In this document: one piece after another, positions 1 to 7,714 of the stretch | How the letters are laid out: each line of letters begins with the position of its first letter | Position numbering within the stretch: position 1 is the stretch's first letter | NCBI RefSeq assembly: GCF_013391405.1 | Contig: NZ_JACBFD010000026.1 | Span: forward strand, 1-63,075 | From: Staphylococcus sp. GSSP0090 | GTDB taxonomy: Bacteria; Bacillota; Bacilli; Staphylococcales; Staphylococcaceae | Length of the DNA stretch: 63,075 nt | Reading direction: 5' to 3' | Translations under genes and position numbers: made by a program | The notes under the pieces: model-generated | Told to the model about the DNA's origin: nothing | Database searches by the model: none | The model's input: the letters and a program-made list of their open reading frames with translations, nothing else

Positions 1-69
1 TAATTTCGCGCCGTCTCCTGCGATACCTGCTTGTACTGTTTCTTTGATTGCGTTAAATAAATCTGCCAT
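1..69 (-). CDS. PSM-beta family peptide (3' end outside window)
   Basis: The reverse strand starts with ATG at 69 and reads MADLFNAIKETVQAGIAGDG before running off the left edge, so only the first 23 residues are visible. A good Shine-Dalgarno (AAAGGGGC) lies about eight bases upstream. It closely resembles the complete peptide gene at 108-242, and the two form a tandem array 38 bases apart. Beta phenol-soluble modulins are secreted, leaderless amphipathic peptides of about 44 residues with surfactant, biofilm-structuring and sometimes cytolytic or antibacterial activity. In studied staphylococci they are exported by the Pmt ABC transporter and controlled by Agr. That regulation is family knowledge and is not visible here. 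Confidence 0.85.
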   Translation of the reverse strand, partial: MADLFNAIKETVQAGIAGDGAKL

Positions 70-107
70 TATAATTTGCCCCTTTTATTTTTATATTTAA
101 TTCTATA

Positions 108-242
108 TTAAAGTCCTAATGCTTTACCGATTAATGATGCCCCGTTAGAAATAATATCTAACACGCCTGATCCAATTTTCGCGCCGTCTCCAGCAATACC
201 TGCTTGAACTGTGTTTTTGATTGCTTCGAATAAACCTTCCAT
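108..242 (-). CDS. PSM-beta family peptide, 44 aa
   Basis: This is a complete 44-residue ORF. It opens MEGLFEAIKNTVQAGIAGDG and ends SLIGKALGL, with an AGGAG Shine-Dalgarno nine bases before the ATG. The length, the MEGLF start, the alternating hydrophobic and charged residues and the C-terminal hydrophobic helix match the beta-class phenol-soluble modulins (compare S. aureus PSM-beta1, MEGLFNAIKDTVTAAINN). There is no signal peptide, as expected for PSMs. It is the upstream member of a two-gene array with the partial peptide at 1-69. The family forms amphipathic helices at membranes and helps biofilm detachment. Strongly cytolytic or antibacterial variants exist, but activity cannot be read from sequence. 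Confidence 0.9.
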   Translation of the reverse strand: MEGLFEAIKNTVQAGIAGDGAKIGSGVLDIISNGASLIGKALGL

Positions 243-769
243 TATAAACACTCCTCGATAAAAATTAGATTATTATGACTGTTTTCAATGTAGTGAACGA
301 TATTTTTGAAATTTTATTTCGTCTAGCTATCGTTCGATATATATACTATAAGATATAACGTGATTTAATTGTGTGATTTTCCTTACTCAGTCGCAAAATA
401 GCTTTAACTGTCTTTTTATATCTTATTTTAAACAGTTTTGAATGCCCAACGGTATTATACACAATTCAATAATGCGCAATTCGTGAAATAAAATATTCTT
501 TTTAAGCGTATTTAGTATTATGAAATAAGATTTTTAACTTCTATATGTAATTTATTATTGATTTCATGATCTGATAGGAATATGAATTCCTAAAATTTGT
601 AATTATACAAAAAAGACTAAGCACATCAATTAATGACTTAGTCTTTTCTTAACAAATCAGTATTTATTTAAATGGAACTACGACATCGTAATTAGCGCAT
701 TCATTTACGATCGTAATCTTTGGTTTATATATTTTTCATTTTCTAAATTAAATTGAAATTAATTACTGT
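243..769. other. Intergenic region: psm-beta promoter side and shared terminator
   Basis: This 527-base gap has no convincing gene. The half near the PSM genes is AT-rich and must hold their promoter; a TATAGT element on the reverse strand near 346-351 is a possible -10 box, but I see no clear Agr-type operator. The other half contains the hairpin at 611-647. Confidence 0.5.
611..647. terminator. Bidirectional terminator beyond the glycosyltransferase
   Basis: An 11-bp perfect inverted repeat (AAAAGACTAAG pairing with CTTAGTCTTTT) encloses a 15-base loop. Runs of A and T on either side allow termination in both directions. It lies downstream of the reverse-strand glycosyltransferase gene. 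Confidence 0.75.
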
Positions 770-2653
770 TTAAGCTTCCTCTACAAAATCTCGGTTAGCT
801 GTGATAAATGTATCTTTGAAAGTTTTAAGTCTTGGCGTTCCCTTAGGAGATAGTACAATTTTCTGAATATCAACATGATCACTGACAGATAATACATTCA
901 CTGCTGGCCCGTCGAATTTTCTATTTGAATATTCCTTACATTTTTTCAATATGTTAACTGTTTGAGGTTGATCAAATAAGTATTGAGCTTGTTTCGATTT
1001 ATTAACGGGTTGAATAAATTGCTTATTTGCAGTTAAATAGTAACCTTTATCTGTTTGAAGCCTTGGCGTACCATTTCTTGTATATACCAATGCTTTAATA
1101 TTTATTAATTCTCCAATTTCAATTGTCACATCAGTAGGTTGTTTAAATTCAACATCACCATATAACTTGGCTTCTTTAATTAGAGAAATCGCTTTTGGAT
1201 TATATGTTAAATATTTATCATCATTTACTGCGTTGGTCTTCGGTTTTGTTGATGATACAAATTCTGCTTTAAAACTTTGTCTTTTCAGTGCGATCGTCGT
1301 ATTCGCATTAGGTAAGTTCATATTAACGTTTACGAATTTATAACCATCGAACACGATACTAATATTGAAATCAAAATCACACTGACTCAAATCATCAGTC
1401 TTAAAATAAATATATTGACCTCTTTCTTCAAATTCTACATCTCTAGTATTTATTTCATTATTAATTTCAGTCAGTACAACTTTATTAATTACCTTCTTGT
1501 CATCTTTGTATAAACGAATGGCTTCTTTCATTTCATTATCGATAAAATGTGTACCTTCATAAACCGCGAAAACTGATTCTTTTATAGGAAATACATTTTC
1601 TAAGTTATTAGGCATTAAAAAATATACTTGGTTATCTTTAACATATTTTTTAGCTTTTCCACCTTGTAAAACGATTTCTATAAAGTCACATAATTTCTGA
1701 TATGATTCATTTTTTAATAAGTAGTAGATATTTCTAAATTTATCTTCTAATAAATAATTTTCTAAATTTTTACCATGTTTTTCTAGCATGTGTTCCATTT
1801 TTTTAAACAAATCATAAAATGCTTGTTTATTGTCAGCATCTAAAAATCGCTTATTATTAAATAAACGCGACATAAAATCCATTTCAATAATTCTACTAAT
1901 TGCTTGGTATTCAGCGTTGTCAGGAATATCTAATTTCAAAACTTCTTCTAAAACTGATAAATTCAATTGTGTTTTCTCGATAATGCTCGTTTGGCCGACT
2001 AAAGATTGATTATATGAATAACGGTTAACATGGTAAACTGGATTTGGATTCATCGATGCCGTTTGACATCTTGAAATTGCATCTATGAAAAATAATTTAT
2101 CTTCACCATATTTCATATGCTTAAATTCTATATTATTATCTAAAACAATTTCACGCTTTATTACTTTCCCAGGTGGTCCGACAGCTCTAAATATACGCTC
2201 AATGTCATAAGGTACTAAATTGTTATCATATTTGTACGAACTAAATCTACCTACTTTTTTAATTACTTTATCCGTATGTTTAACACTCTGCCCAAATGCA
2301 ACATCTGAATGATGATCGACTGCTTGATTTAATAACATTGGCAATCCATTTGCATCTAACCAATCATCTGCATCTAAAAATGTAATATACTCACCTTGGG
2401 CATTGTTTATTCCTACATTTCTAGGTTCAGAAGGACTCCCAGTATTCTCTTTCAATTTAATTAATTTAATAAAATTGTATTTATCCGCAAATTTGTCTAA
2501 TAACTCTAAAGACTGATCAGTAGAACAGTCATCAACAAAAATTGCTTCAATTGCTTCTTTATTTATATTTAAATTACTAATAGACATGACACATGATTCT
2601 AAAAATAATTCTTTATTGTATACAGGTACTATGATAGATAGCAATTTTTCCAT
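770..2653 (-). CDS. Family 2 glycosyltransferase with two C-terminal DUF5776-like repeats (TarS-like)
   Basis: This 627-residue protein begins with a GT-A family-2 glycosyltransferase domain. The nucleotide-sugar motifs are DDCSTD at 41-46 and DADDW at 94-98, and a GED motif at 183-185 could supply the catalytic acid. The plan resembles TarS/TarP, which glycosylate wall teichoic acid in the cytoplasm, and other staphylococcal polymer glycosyltransferases. There is no signal peptide or membrane segment. The tail is odd: residues 481-550 and 558-627 are two aligned 70-residue repeats, each with a GTPRL core followed by a TAN motif. These resemble DUF5776, a module I associate with staphylococcal surface proteins. 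The gene stands alone and is not next to a tar cluster. The acceptor, whether teichoic acid, a surface protein or a glycolipid, cannot be told. Confidence 0.75.
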   Translation of the reverse strand: MEKLLSIIVPVYNKELFLESCVMSISNLNINKEAIEAIFVDDCSTDQSLELLDKFADKYNFIKLIKLKENTGSPSEPRNVGINNAQGEYITFLDADDWLDANGLPMLLNQAVDHHSDVAFGQSVKHTDKVIKKVGRFSSYKYDNNLVPYDIERIFRAVGPPGKVIKREIVLDNNIEFKHMKYGEDKLFFIDAISRCQTASMNPNPVYHVNRYSYNQSLVGQTSIIEKTQLNLSVLEEVLKLDIPDNAEYQAISRIIEMDFMSRLFNNKRFLDADNKQAFYDLFKKMEHMLEKHGKNLENYLLEDKFRNIYYLLKNESYQKLCDFIEIVLQGGKAKKYVKDNQVYFLMPNNLENVFPIKESVFAVYEGTHFIDNEMKEAIRLYKDDKKVINKVVLTEINNEINTRDVEFEERGQYIYFKTDDLSQCDFDFNISIVFDGYKFVNVNMNLPNANTTIALKRQSFKAEFVSSTKPKTNAVNDDKYLTYNPKAISLIKEAKLYGDVEFKQPTDVTIEIGELINIKALVYTRNGTPRLQTDKGYYLTANKQFIQPVNKSKQAQYLFDQPQTVNILKKCKEYSNRKFDGPAVNVLSVSDHVDIQKIVLSPKGTPRLKTFKDTFITANRDFVEEA

Positions 2654-2928
2654 TGCGTGAATCCCCTTTTAAATAAATTCTATTTCTACTATGTAAATTA
2701 ATACTAAATGATTTCCAACTTTTTAATCTAAATTACAGATATATTCGAATAACTATAAATTGATTTTTGAGAAAGTCTTATCTTACGTTAACATACAATA
2801 TACATACACTACACATATAATTGTTAAATAAACGATAAGAACCTGATTTATCGGATATAATATCTATTTTGCATCCATATATGTATAAGCGATTAAAAAA
2901 ATAATTTAGTCGTCTGACATCTTACATT

Positions 2929-3432
2929 TTAACAATTGCTCAAAAAATTTCGGATTTTCTTTTGGCTATTCAATATAAAAATTTGTTTATGATGACTTTC
3001 CATATTCATTTTTCCTAACACTTTAGGTTTTTTATCAATTGGATAGCGCCAAATATACTTAAAAAAGGTGAATGTTAATCTTTCATTACATCCTTCTCGC
3101 ATATCAATACGCGTTTTTCCTTTATTATCCAAATATCTTTTAAACACTCTGTAAAAACAAACAACTCTAGGTAAATCTATAAAAACGATTGTGTCAGCTG
3201 CATTAATTCTTTCATCGAGAAGTGCTGAATAATTACCATCAATAATCCATTTGTTTTTTTGAATTAATTGCCAATGAATCTTACTTTGTTCATCGAAATC
3301 CATCATCTGCCAATTCGGTTTCCAAAAATACCTATCTAAATGATAAACAGGGATTTTAAGTGTTTTTGATAATCGACGTGAAAATGTTGATTTTCCAGAT
3401 CCAGAAGATCCAACAACCATTATCTTTTCCAT
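2929..3432 (-). CDS. Small P-loop kinase, adenylate-kinase/FlaR-like (topology modulation type)
   Basis: The 167-residue protein opens with a Walker A motif, GSSGSGKS at residues 8-15, followed by LSKTLKIPVYHLDRYFWKP. That arrangement is typical of the small family annotated 'topology modulation protein', FlaR or adenylate-kinase-related. A DGNY motif near residue 65 and an FIDLPR strand near 85 (Walker-B-like) support a nucleoside or small-molecule kinase fold. The true substrate is unknown for this family. It starts at ATG 3432 with a GGAGG Shine-Dalgarno. It is transcribed towards the glycosyltransferase gene but separated from it by 275 bases with no clear terminator. Confidence 0.7.
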   Translation of the reverse strand: MEKIMVVGSSGSGKSTFSRRLSKTLKIPVYHLDRYFWKPNWQMMDFDEQSKIHWQLIQKNKWIIDGNYSALLDERINAADTIVFIDLPRVVCFYRVFKRYLDNKGKTRIDMREGCNERLTFTFFKYIWRYPIDKKPKVLGKMNMESHHKQIFILNSQKKIRNFLSNC

Positions 3433-4070
3433 CGTTACTCCTCCATAATTATCTATTTTGAATGTTATCGTTTTATAATGCTAGCAGTAAGTATCGTTAA
3501 GCATATATTGTGAATGGTTTTGTTAGATCTTGAAGCAAAAAATGATTTTAATTGTAGTTAATCCTTGAATCATGGATATTTAACGTTGATTAGCATGTGT
3601 GTTGTGTATACATGGCTAATCAAAGACTTACATTATTTTAATTTTCTTCAATGCATTATATATACGATGACACATAGGTACAATCACTAAATCTGATTTT
3701 TTTAAATTGATGGTACGCACTGATTAGATGATCTTCACTTAAGCATTCATTGTTTCTTTTACATGAACAATACGACATTTTACACCATATTAATTATCGT
3801 TTATCTCATTTTTACTAATTCAACATAGGTTAATACTTAACTAATCCATTTATTATAACTAAAAAGATGCCTAAGATACCTATCGACTATTTACCACTAT
3901 GCCCTTTTCATTTGTTTATTGACAGTAAAATATGCTTTACTGAGTAGAAATACAATTCGCTACTAATTCACTATTTTGTTTTGCAATTTATTTAATACTT
4001 AAAAAGATTGTTTATCCTTTTTAATTTTAATGTTTTCATAAGTCATAATCTATATTTGGAGGTAATTTCA
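3433..4070. other. AT-rich intergenic stretch, no gene seen
   Basis: This 638-base stretch has no ORF with a plausible ribosome binding site and no strong hairpin followed by a T-tract. It must contain the promoter of the reverse-strand kinase at one end and that of the mini-ORF pair at the other. Nothing else is readable. Confidence 0.5.
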
Positions 4071-4151
4071 TTGGGTTTATTTGCGTTAATACTTTCAGTA
4101 ATTATAGTTTTAATACTAGTAGTTTGTTTAATAGATTACTTCACAAATTAG
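4071..4151 (+). CDS. Hydrophobic mini-protein, 26 aa (unrecognised)
   Basis: A TTG-started ORF of 26 codons sits seven bases after a strong GGAGGT Shine-Dalgarno at 4058-4063. It reads (M)GLFALILSVIIVLILVVCL followed by IDYFTN and a stop, so almost all of it is a single membrane helix with a short polar C-terminus. I do not recognise the family. It is followed 83 bases downstream by a second hydrophobic mini-ORF with its own ribosome binding site, so the two may be co-expressed. Possibilities are a membrane-acting toxin, a leaderless bacteriocin-like peptide or a regulatory small membrane protein. The start is supported by the Shine-Dalgarno only. Confidence 0.5.
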   Translation: MGLFALILSVIIVLILVVCLIDYFTN

Positions 4152-4234
4152 AAATGACATTATTGTCACCTTTGTTTAATGTAAGTATAAGGTATGTTTT
4201 AATAAAACCATCACCTGACAAAGGAGTTTTATAT

Positions 4235-4339
4235 ATGAGTCTTGGTATTTTAGGTATTCTTGCATTATTGGCTATAGCATTACCTATTGCGTTAATAGTC
4301 GGTATCATTCTTTTACTAGTAAAAGCTATCCATTCATAG
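4235..4339 (+). CDS. Hydrophobic mini-protein, 34 aa (unrecognised)
   Basis: ATG at 4235 follows an AAAGGAG Shine-Dalgarno at 4220-4226 by eight bases. A longer in-frame reading from 4124 has no ribosome binding site and overlaps the previous mini-ORF, so I reject it. The 34-residue product (MSLGILGILALLAIALPIAL, then IVGIILLLVKAIHS) is one continuous hydrophobic helix with a kink-making proline and a basic tail (K, H). No signal peptidase or lipobox motif is present. It resembles small single-span membrane peptides in general, such as type I toxins or holin-like peptides, but I cannot assign a family. The neighbouring type I toxin-antitoxin locus makes a toxin-like role plausible, not proven. 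Confidence 0.6.
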   Translation: MSLGILGILALLAIALPIALIVGIILLLVKAIHS

Positions 4340-4442
4340 TTTTTACTATATATATTAGATACCTTTCCCTATCTAAAAACTCATGATAACCGTACTCGCA
4401 TAAACAATTGATAATATTTTTATGTTGTGGTAATTTATAGAT

Positions 4443-4568
4443 AGAAAAAGGGCAACACACCATAAGTGTATCGCCCAAGTGAGCCTGTTATAAAGACAGT
4501 GGCTGGTTTTCATAATTATTTAAAAATAATCATCTCGTCCTAGCCAAAGTTAGAGATGGTTATTTTTT
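4443..4568 (+). ncRNA. SprF-like type I antitoxin RNA, copy 1
   Basis: The promoter is TTGATA (4408-4413), 17 bases, then TAATTT (4431-4436) preceded by TG one base earlier, so an extended -10. The RNA would start near 4443. It holds a 5' hairpin (GGGC...GCCC enclosing ACAC...GTGT), a small hairpin CTGT-TATAAAG-ACAG, and a terminator whose GAGATGGTTAT strand is followed by six T. The CTGT/ACAG stem differs from copy 2 (CCGT/ACGG) by a compensating base-pair change, which supports a real structure. It runs opposite to, and overlaps the 3' end of, a toxin reading frame that is truncated in this copy. The ends are estimates. Confidence 0.65.
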
Positions 4569-4620
4569 ATGGCGTAATTTAACAATTGTGATCACTAAAC
4601 CTAATAAGGTAACGATGAAC
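4560..4620 (-). pseudogene. Truncated SprG-like toxin gene, C-terminal remnant
   Basis: On the reverse strand the last 20 codons of the toxin gene survive (ending FIVTLLGLVITIVKLRHKK and TAA at 4560-4562). The N-terminal half, start codon and ribosome binding site are missing because the next repeat unit begins at 4623. Compared with the intact copy one residue is changed (T for I). This remnant should make no protein, and it leaves the facing antitoxin RNA without its own intact toxin. Confidence 0.75.
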
Positions 4621-4622
4621 TT

Positions 4623-4832
4623 ATTGATAATATTTTTATGTTGTGGTAATTTATGTATAGAAAAAGGGCAACACACCATAAGTGTATCGCCCCAGTGATC
4701 CCGTTAAAAAGACGGTGGCTGAGGTCAAATAGTTAGTTAATAACCATCTTACTCGCCAAAGTTAGAGATGGTTATTTTTTATGGCGTAATTTAACAATTG
4801 TGATCACTAAACCTAATAAGATAACGATGAAC
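4623..4832. repeat. Tandem duplication, unit 2 of the SprG/SprF-like locus
   Basis: This is the second copy of the repeat at 4407-4620. Here the repeat continues into the full toxin gene, whose 5' part (4833-4879) and ribosome binding site are present only once in the window. Confidence 0.85.
4659..4780 (+). ncRNA. SprF-like type I antitoxin RNA, copy 2
   Basis: The promoter is the same as in copy 1: TTGATA (4624-4629), a 17-base spacer, TAATTT (4647-4652). The predicted RNA of about 120 nt has a GGGC/GCCC 5' hairpin, a CCGT-TAAAAAG-ACGG hairpin followed by TGGCTG, and a terminator AACCATCT...AGATGGTT with six T ending at 4780. The CCCGTTAAAAAGACGGTGGC block is, from memory, characteristic of staphylococcal SprF antitoxin RNAs. 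Its 3' end overlaps the 3' end of the convergent toxin mRNA, the arrangement described for sprG1/sprF1 in S. aureus, where SprF blocks SprG expression. The exact ends are inferred. Confidence 0.7.
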
Positions 4833-4879
4833 GTGCCGAAATCTAACATTAAGTGTAGTGCTTCTACAATTGAAACCAC
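4772..4879 (-). CDS. SprG-like / holin-like type I toxin, 35 aa
   Basis: A GTG-started ORF of 35 codons has an AAGGAG Shine-Dalgarno nine bases upstream. The product, (M)VSIVEALHLMLDFGTFIVI followed by LLGLVITIVKLRHKK, has one membrane helix and a basic C-terminus. It matches the staphylococcal 'putative holin-like toxin' family (SprG; compare S. aureus SprG1 ending in LIELSNKK). SprG peptides insert in the membrane, stop growth, and can be secreted to lyse competitors. Expression should be held down by the convergent antitoxin RNA at 4659-4780. The upstream half of the gene is unique, and the downstream half lies in the tandem repeat. Confidence 0.8.
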   Translation of the reverse strand: MVSIVEALHLMLDFGTFIVILLGLVITIVKLRHKK

Positions 4880-5360
4880 ACAAGGCGTCTCCTTTCTAAA
4901 GATTTTGTCAGCACTTTCATAAGCACCACCTCACTTTATACTGAGATTAGCCACCATCTATCCAACTTGCTCACACTCATATTATACTATATTCATTGAT
5001 ATATTTTATTCAGATTTTATTTTATTGCAACAATTATTTTGAGATTTATATCACGTTGCTTGTTGTATTTATACAGTAGTTAAAGGCCATCGTTATATTA
5101 TTTCAAACCTTTCATTTTTGTATCACTTTTTATTCATTCATTCTGAATTAATTCTCTTCAACTTACTTCATGACAACATAATGTTTTGATAGCATTGCTA
5201 TTACCTTTTTATTCTATTCCCTTTTTCTAGAAAAATTCTAATTAATAAATTAGCAAAGGATTTGAATTTTAGTATGAGCACTTTAAAAATGTATCCTTGG
5301 TGTCATGCTAAGGTCATAAAAGTAATTTTCACTCTATTTTGGAATCTATAAAAAGAAAAA
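4880..5360. other. AT-rich intergenic stretch, no gene seen
   Basis: This stretch of about 480 bases lies between the toxin gene and the tRNA terminator. The start of the toxin mRNA must lie here. I see no supported ORF, repeat or strong hairpin. Confidence 0.45.
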
Positions 5361-5385
5361 AAGAACCTTGCATAAGCAAGATTCT
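5361..5385 (-). terminator. Terminator after tRNA-Arg
   Basis: On the reverse strand AAGAATCTTGC-TTAT-GCAAGGTTCTT forms an 11-bp stem with one G-U pair, followed by a run of seven pyrimidines (TTTTTTC). It lies 31 bases past the tRNA 3' end. Confidence 0.8.
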
Positions 5386-5416
5386 TAATTGAATAATATG
5401 TAAATTATTCTATTAG

Positions 5417-5490
5417 TGTCCTGGGAGGGATTCGAACCCCCGACCGATGGCTTAGAAGGCCATTGCTCTATCCAGCTGAGCTACCAGGAC
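5417..5490 (-). tRNA. tRNA-Arg (anticodon UCU)
   Basis: The reverse strand folds as a complete cloverleaf. The acceptor is GTCCTGG with CCAGGAC and discriminator A, the anticodon stem is ATGGC/GCCAT with loop CTTCTAA giving anticodon UCU (reads AGA/AGG), and the T-arm contains GGTTCGAATCC. The CCA end is not encoded. It stands alone and is followed by its own terminator. The region beyond it carries the duplicated toxin-antitoxin locus and mini-ORFs, so the tRNA may mark the edge of an accessory stretch, although I see no repeat of its 3' end. Confidence 0.95.
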
Positions 5491-5770
5491 ATATTGTTTT
5501 TGAACACAAGAATAATTATATCTAACTTAGCACTATAAAGCAATACTCCACAACCTAAAAATAATTATGATTTTTCACTTTATTGGACTTTTTATCATCT
5601 TTTATGAAAATAATTTAAATGATAAAAATATTTTAACGTTTATCACCTAATGTTATAACTAAAGCACAATAATAATGTGGAAAGATAAGAACATGAAATT
5701 CTATAAAATTTAAATACTTACCTCTCCACATTTTAAATGAACTATCCTAAGGTCTTAATCGTACTTGGTT

Positions 5771-6280
5771 TTAGATTTCAAAAGTTTCACTTTCAATGAC
5801 TTTATGTTCACGATTGTAAAAATTTAATACGGCTGTATTACTATGTTCATCGATTAACAATTCGGCATAAGTTTCTTCAACATTACTTCGAGATTGAGAG
5901 ATACTACCTGGGTTAATAACATGTACATTACCAATATTTTCATGTTTAGCGACATGTGTATGACCGTAAAAAGCAAATTGGCAACCTAATGCTTTAGCTT
6001 GTTCTGCAAGTTGCATACGTGTGCGATTCACATTATAAAGATGACCGTGTGTATAAAATGCTTTAACCCCATCTTTTTCTATTGTCTCTTCATTAGGAAA
6101 TTCAGGATAAAAATCGGTATTCCCTTTAACTCTATAAAAATGACTTAATTCACTATCATCGTATGCAAATTCTGAATCGCCTAAATGTATTGCGACGTCA
6201 ATATTTTCATGGTGATTAATAACATCAAAAAGAATACCTTGTTCTGTGTGATTATCACTCACTATAATCCATTTTGTCAT
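5771..6280 (-). CDS. Metallophosphoesterase, YfcE/MJ0936 family
   Basis: The 169-residue protein carries the metallophosphatase motifs in order: SDNH at residues 8-11 (usually SDTH), HLGD near 32-35, GNTD near 53-56, a THGH motif near 77-80 and GHTH near 107-110. These coordinate two metal ions in the calcineurin-like fold. Family members hydrolyse phosphodiesters or phosphomonoesters; the cellular substrate is unknown. It is the last gene of murI-rdgB-yfcE, with its ATG overlapping the rdgB stop by four bases, the usual sign of translational coupling. The same three-gene order occurs in S. aureus. Confidence 0.9.
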   Translation of the reverse strand: MTKWIIVSDNHTEQGILFDVINHHENIDVAIHLGDSEFAYDDSELSHFYRVKGNTDFYPEFPNEETIEKDGVKAFYTHGHLYNVNRTRMQLAEQAKALGCQFAFYGHTHVAKHENIGNVHVINPGSISQSRSNVEETYAELLIDEHSNTAVLNFYNREHKVIESETFEI

Positions 6281-6861
6281 GATTCATCACCTTCTAAATA
6301 TTGTCGTAATTTTTCAATTGCCTTACCTCTATGACTCACTTCACTTTTTTCTTCTGCAGTAAGTTGAGCCATTGTTTTATTTTTATCATCTAAGTAAAAA
6401 ATCGGATCATAGCCAAAACCATGTTCACCAATTTTGCTCAATGTAATCTCGCCTTGTACCGTGCCTTTAAATTGTACTGTTTCCTCGTTCGGTGTACTCA
6501 TACTAATGACACATACAAACTGTGCACTTCTATCTGTTTCATCACCGAGTTTGGTTAATAATTTATCGATATTGGCATCATCATCTTTATCAGTACCGGC
6601 ATAACGTGCTGAATAAACGCCTGGTTCTCCATCTAATGCAAATACTTCAAGACCACTATCATCAGCAATCACACGTTTATTCAACGCTTTTGCAGCAGCT
6701 TCTGATTTCAATCTTGCATTTGCTTCAAATGTGTCACCCGTTTCTTCAACATCGAAATCTTCTATGATTTCCGCTATGCCTATAACATTAAAATCTGGAA
6801 ATATAACTTTAAAATCGTTTATTTTACCTTTGTTTGTCGAAGCAATTACGATATCTTCCAT
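6277..6861 (-). CDS. rdgB: XTP/dITP diphosphatase (RdgB/HAM1 family)
   Basis: The 194-residue product has the family's N-terminal STNKGK motif (residues 8-13), ADDSGLEV near 66-73 with the catalytic acid, the SARYAG motif near 82-87, the FGYDPIF motif and the C-terminal SHRGKA. It hydrolyses non-canonical purine nucleoside triphosphates (XTP, dITP, ITP) to monophosphates, keeping damaged bases out of DNA and RNA. The start overlaps the murI stop by one base and the end overlaps the phosphoesterase start by four, so the three are co-transcribed. Length is normal for the family. Confidence 0.95.
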   Translation of the reverse strand: MEDIVIASTNKGKINDFKVIFPDFNVIGIAEIIEDFDVEETGDTFEANARLKSEAAAKALNKRVIADDSGLEVFALDGEPGVYSARYAGTDKDDDANIDKLLTKLGDETDRSAQFVCVISMSTPNEETVQFKGTVQGEITLSKIGEHGFGYDPIFYLDDKNKTMAQLTAEEKSEVSHRGKAIEKLRQYLEGDES

Positions 6862-7673
6862 TATTTTGTCTCCTGTTCTTTTAAGTCTATTCTCTCAACG
6901 ACAGCACTTATGTTTAACCATTCTGTTATGATACGTTCTATATATTCCGTTTCACCTGTCACGAAAAAACGATGTTTGGGTTGACGTTGATAACCAGCAT
7001 GTTCGTTACTAAATGTTAATAAAGCACTTACTTCACGAGCAGTTTCTAATCCAGAAGAAATAACGGTTTTTTCGCCACCAAAGTAATCATTAATAGGCTG
7101 ATATAGTAATGGATAGTGTGTACAACCTAAGATAACAGTATCAGCATTACTATTTCGCCAGTGTTTTAAATTTTGATGAATAATAATACTTGTAATGGTT
7201 GGATCTTTGTAACGCATCTGCTCTACCATAGGTGCGAAACTTGGGCATGCAATTCCAGTAACTTCAACGTTCGGGTTAATTGTCTTAATATGATGTCTAT
7301 ATGCTTCTGATTTAATTGTACCTTCTGTTCCTAAGATTAAAACATCATTATTTTTAGTTGTCATAATCGCTGTTCGGGCACCCGGTTCAATGACACCTAT
7401 CACTGGAATTGGTAAAATATTTTGCAAATGGTCAAGTGCAACAGCTGTTGCAGTATTACAAGCAATAACTAGCATTTTTATATCAAAAGTCATTAACTTT
7501 TGTGCTAATTCAGTTGTAAATTGCTTTACTTCAGATCCTTCTCTAGATCCGTATGGACAACGTTCAATGTCGCCTAAATAATATATTGTTTCATTGGGTA
7601 GTTGGCGCATAATTTCCTTTGCGACTGTTAAACCGCCAACACCTGAATCAATTACACCAATTGGTTTTTCCAT
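6861..7673 (-). CDS. murI: Glutamate racemase
   Basis: This enzyme makes D-glutamate for peptidoglycan stem peptides. Taking the ATG at 7673 gives [14 protein letters not shown], matching the family start. An in-frame ATG four codons earlier (7685) directly abuts the AAGG of the Shine-Dalgarno, so I reject it. The catalytic cysteines are visible at C72 (ACNTA) and C184 (GCTHYP) of the 270-residue product. It is the first gene of murI-rdgB-yfcE. In S. aureus it follows the sdhCAB region, whereas here an ISL3 element begins only 96 bases upstream. A TGCTACAAT extended -10 element at 7709-7714 lies between the IS and the gene, so the native promoter may survive. Confidence 0.95.
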   Translation of the reverse strand: MEKPIGVIDSGVGGLTVAKEIMRQLPNETIYYLGDIERCPYGSREGSEVKQFTTELAQKLMTFDIKMLVIACNTATAVALDHLQNILPIPVIGVIEPGARTAIMTTKNNDVLILGTEGTIKSEAYRHHIKTINPNVEVTGIACPSFAPMVEQMRYKDPTITSIIIHQNLKHWRNSNADTVILGCTHYPLLYQPINDYFGGEKTVISSGLETAREVSALLTFSNEHAGYQRQPKHRFFVTGETEYIERIITEWLNISAVVERIDLKEQETK

Positions 7674-7708
7674 ATTCAATTTCATCCTTATTTTTCATCT
7701 TATACTTT

Positions 7709-7714
7709 ATTGTA
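7709..7714 (-). promoter_or_regulatory. Possible extended -10 element of murI
   Basis: On the reverse strand TACAAT is preceded by TG one base before it (TGCTACAAT), 36 bases before the murI ATG. No good -35 is seen at the right distance. It lies on the murI side of the IS end at 7769. Confidence 0.45.

Larger units (their letters stand above)
4407..4620. repeat. Tandem duplication, unit 1 of the SprG/SprF-like locus
   Basis: This unit and the one at 4623-4832 are direct repeats about 216 bases apart. They start at the same ATTGATAATATTTTTATG block and end at the same AACGATGAAC block. Identity is very high in the promoter, the 5' hairpin and the toxin C-terminus, and lower in the middle. 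Unit 1 carries a complete antitoxin RNA gene but only the last part of the toxin gene. Confidence 0.85.

Noticed and set aside
4124..4234. 71-residue reading of the second mini-ORF from an upstream ATG
   Set aside because: No ribosome binding site is present and it overlaps the first mini-ORF. The internal ATG at 4235 has AAAGGAG at good spacing.
5417..5490. tRNA-Arg as attachment site of an integrated island
   Set aside because: No integrase and no repeat of the tRNA 3' end is seen in the accessory stretch to its left.
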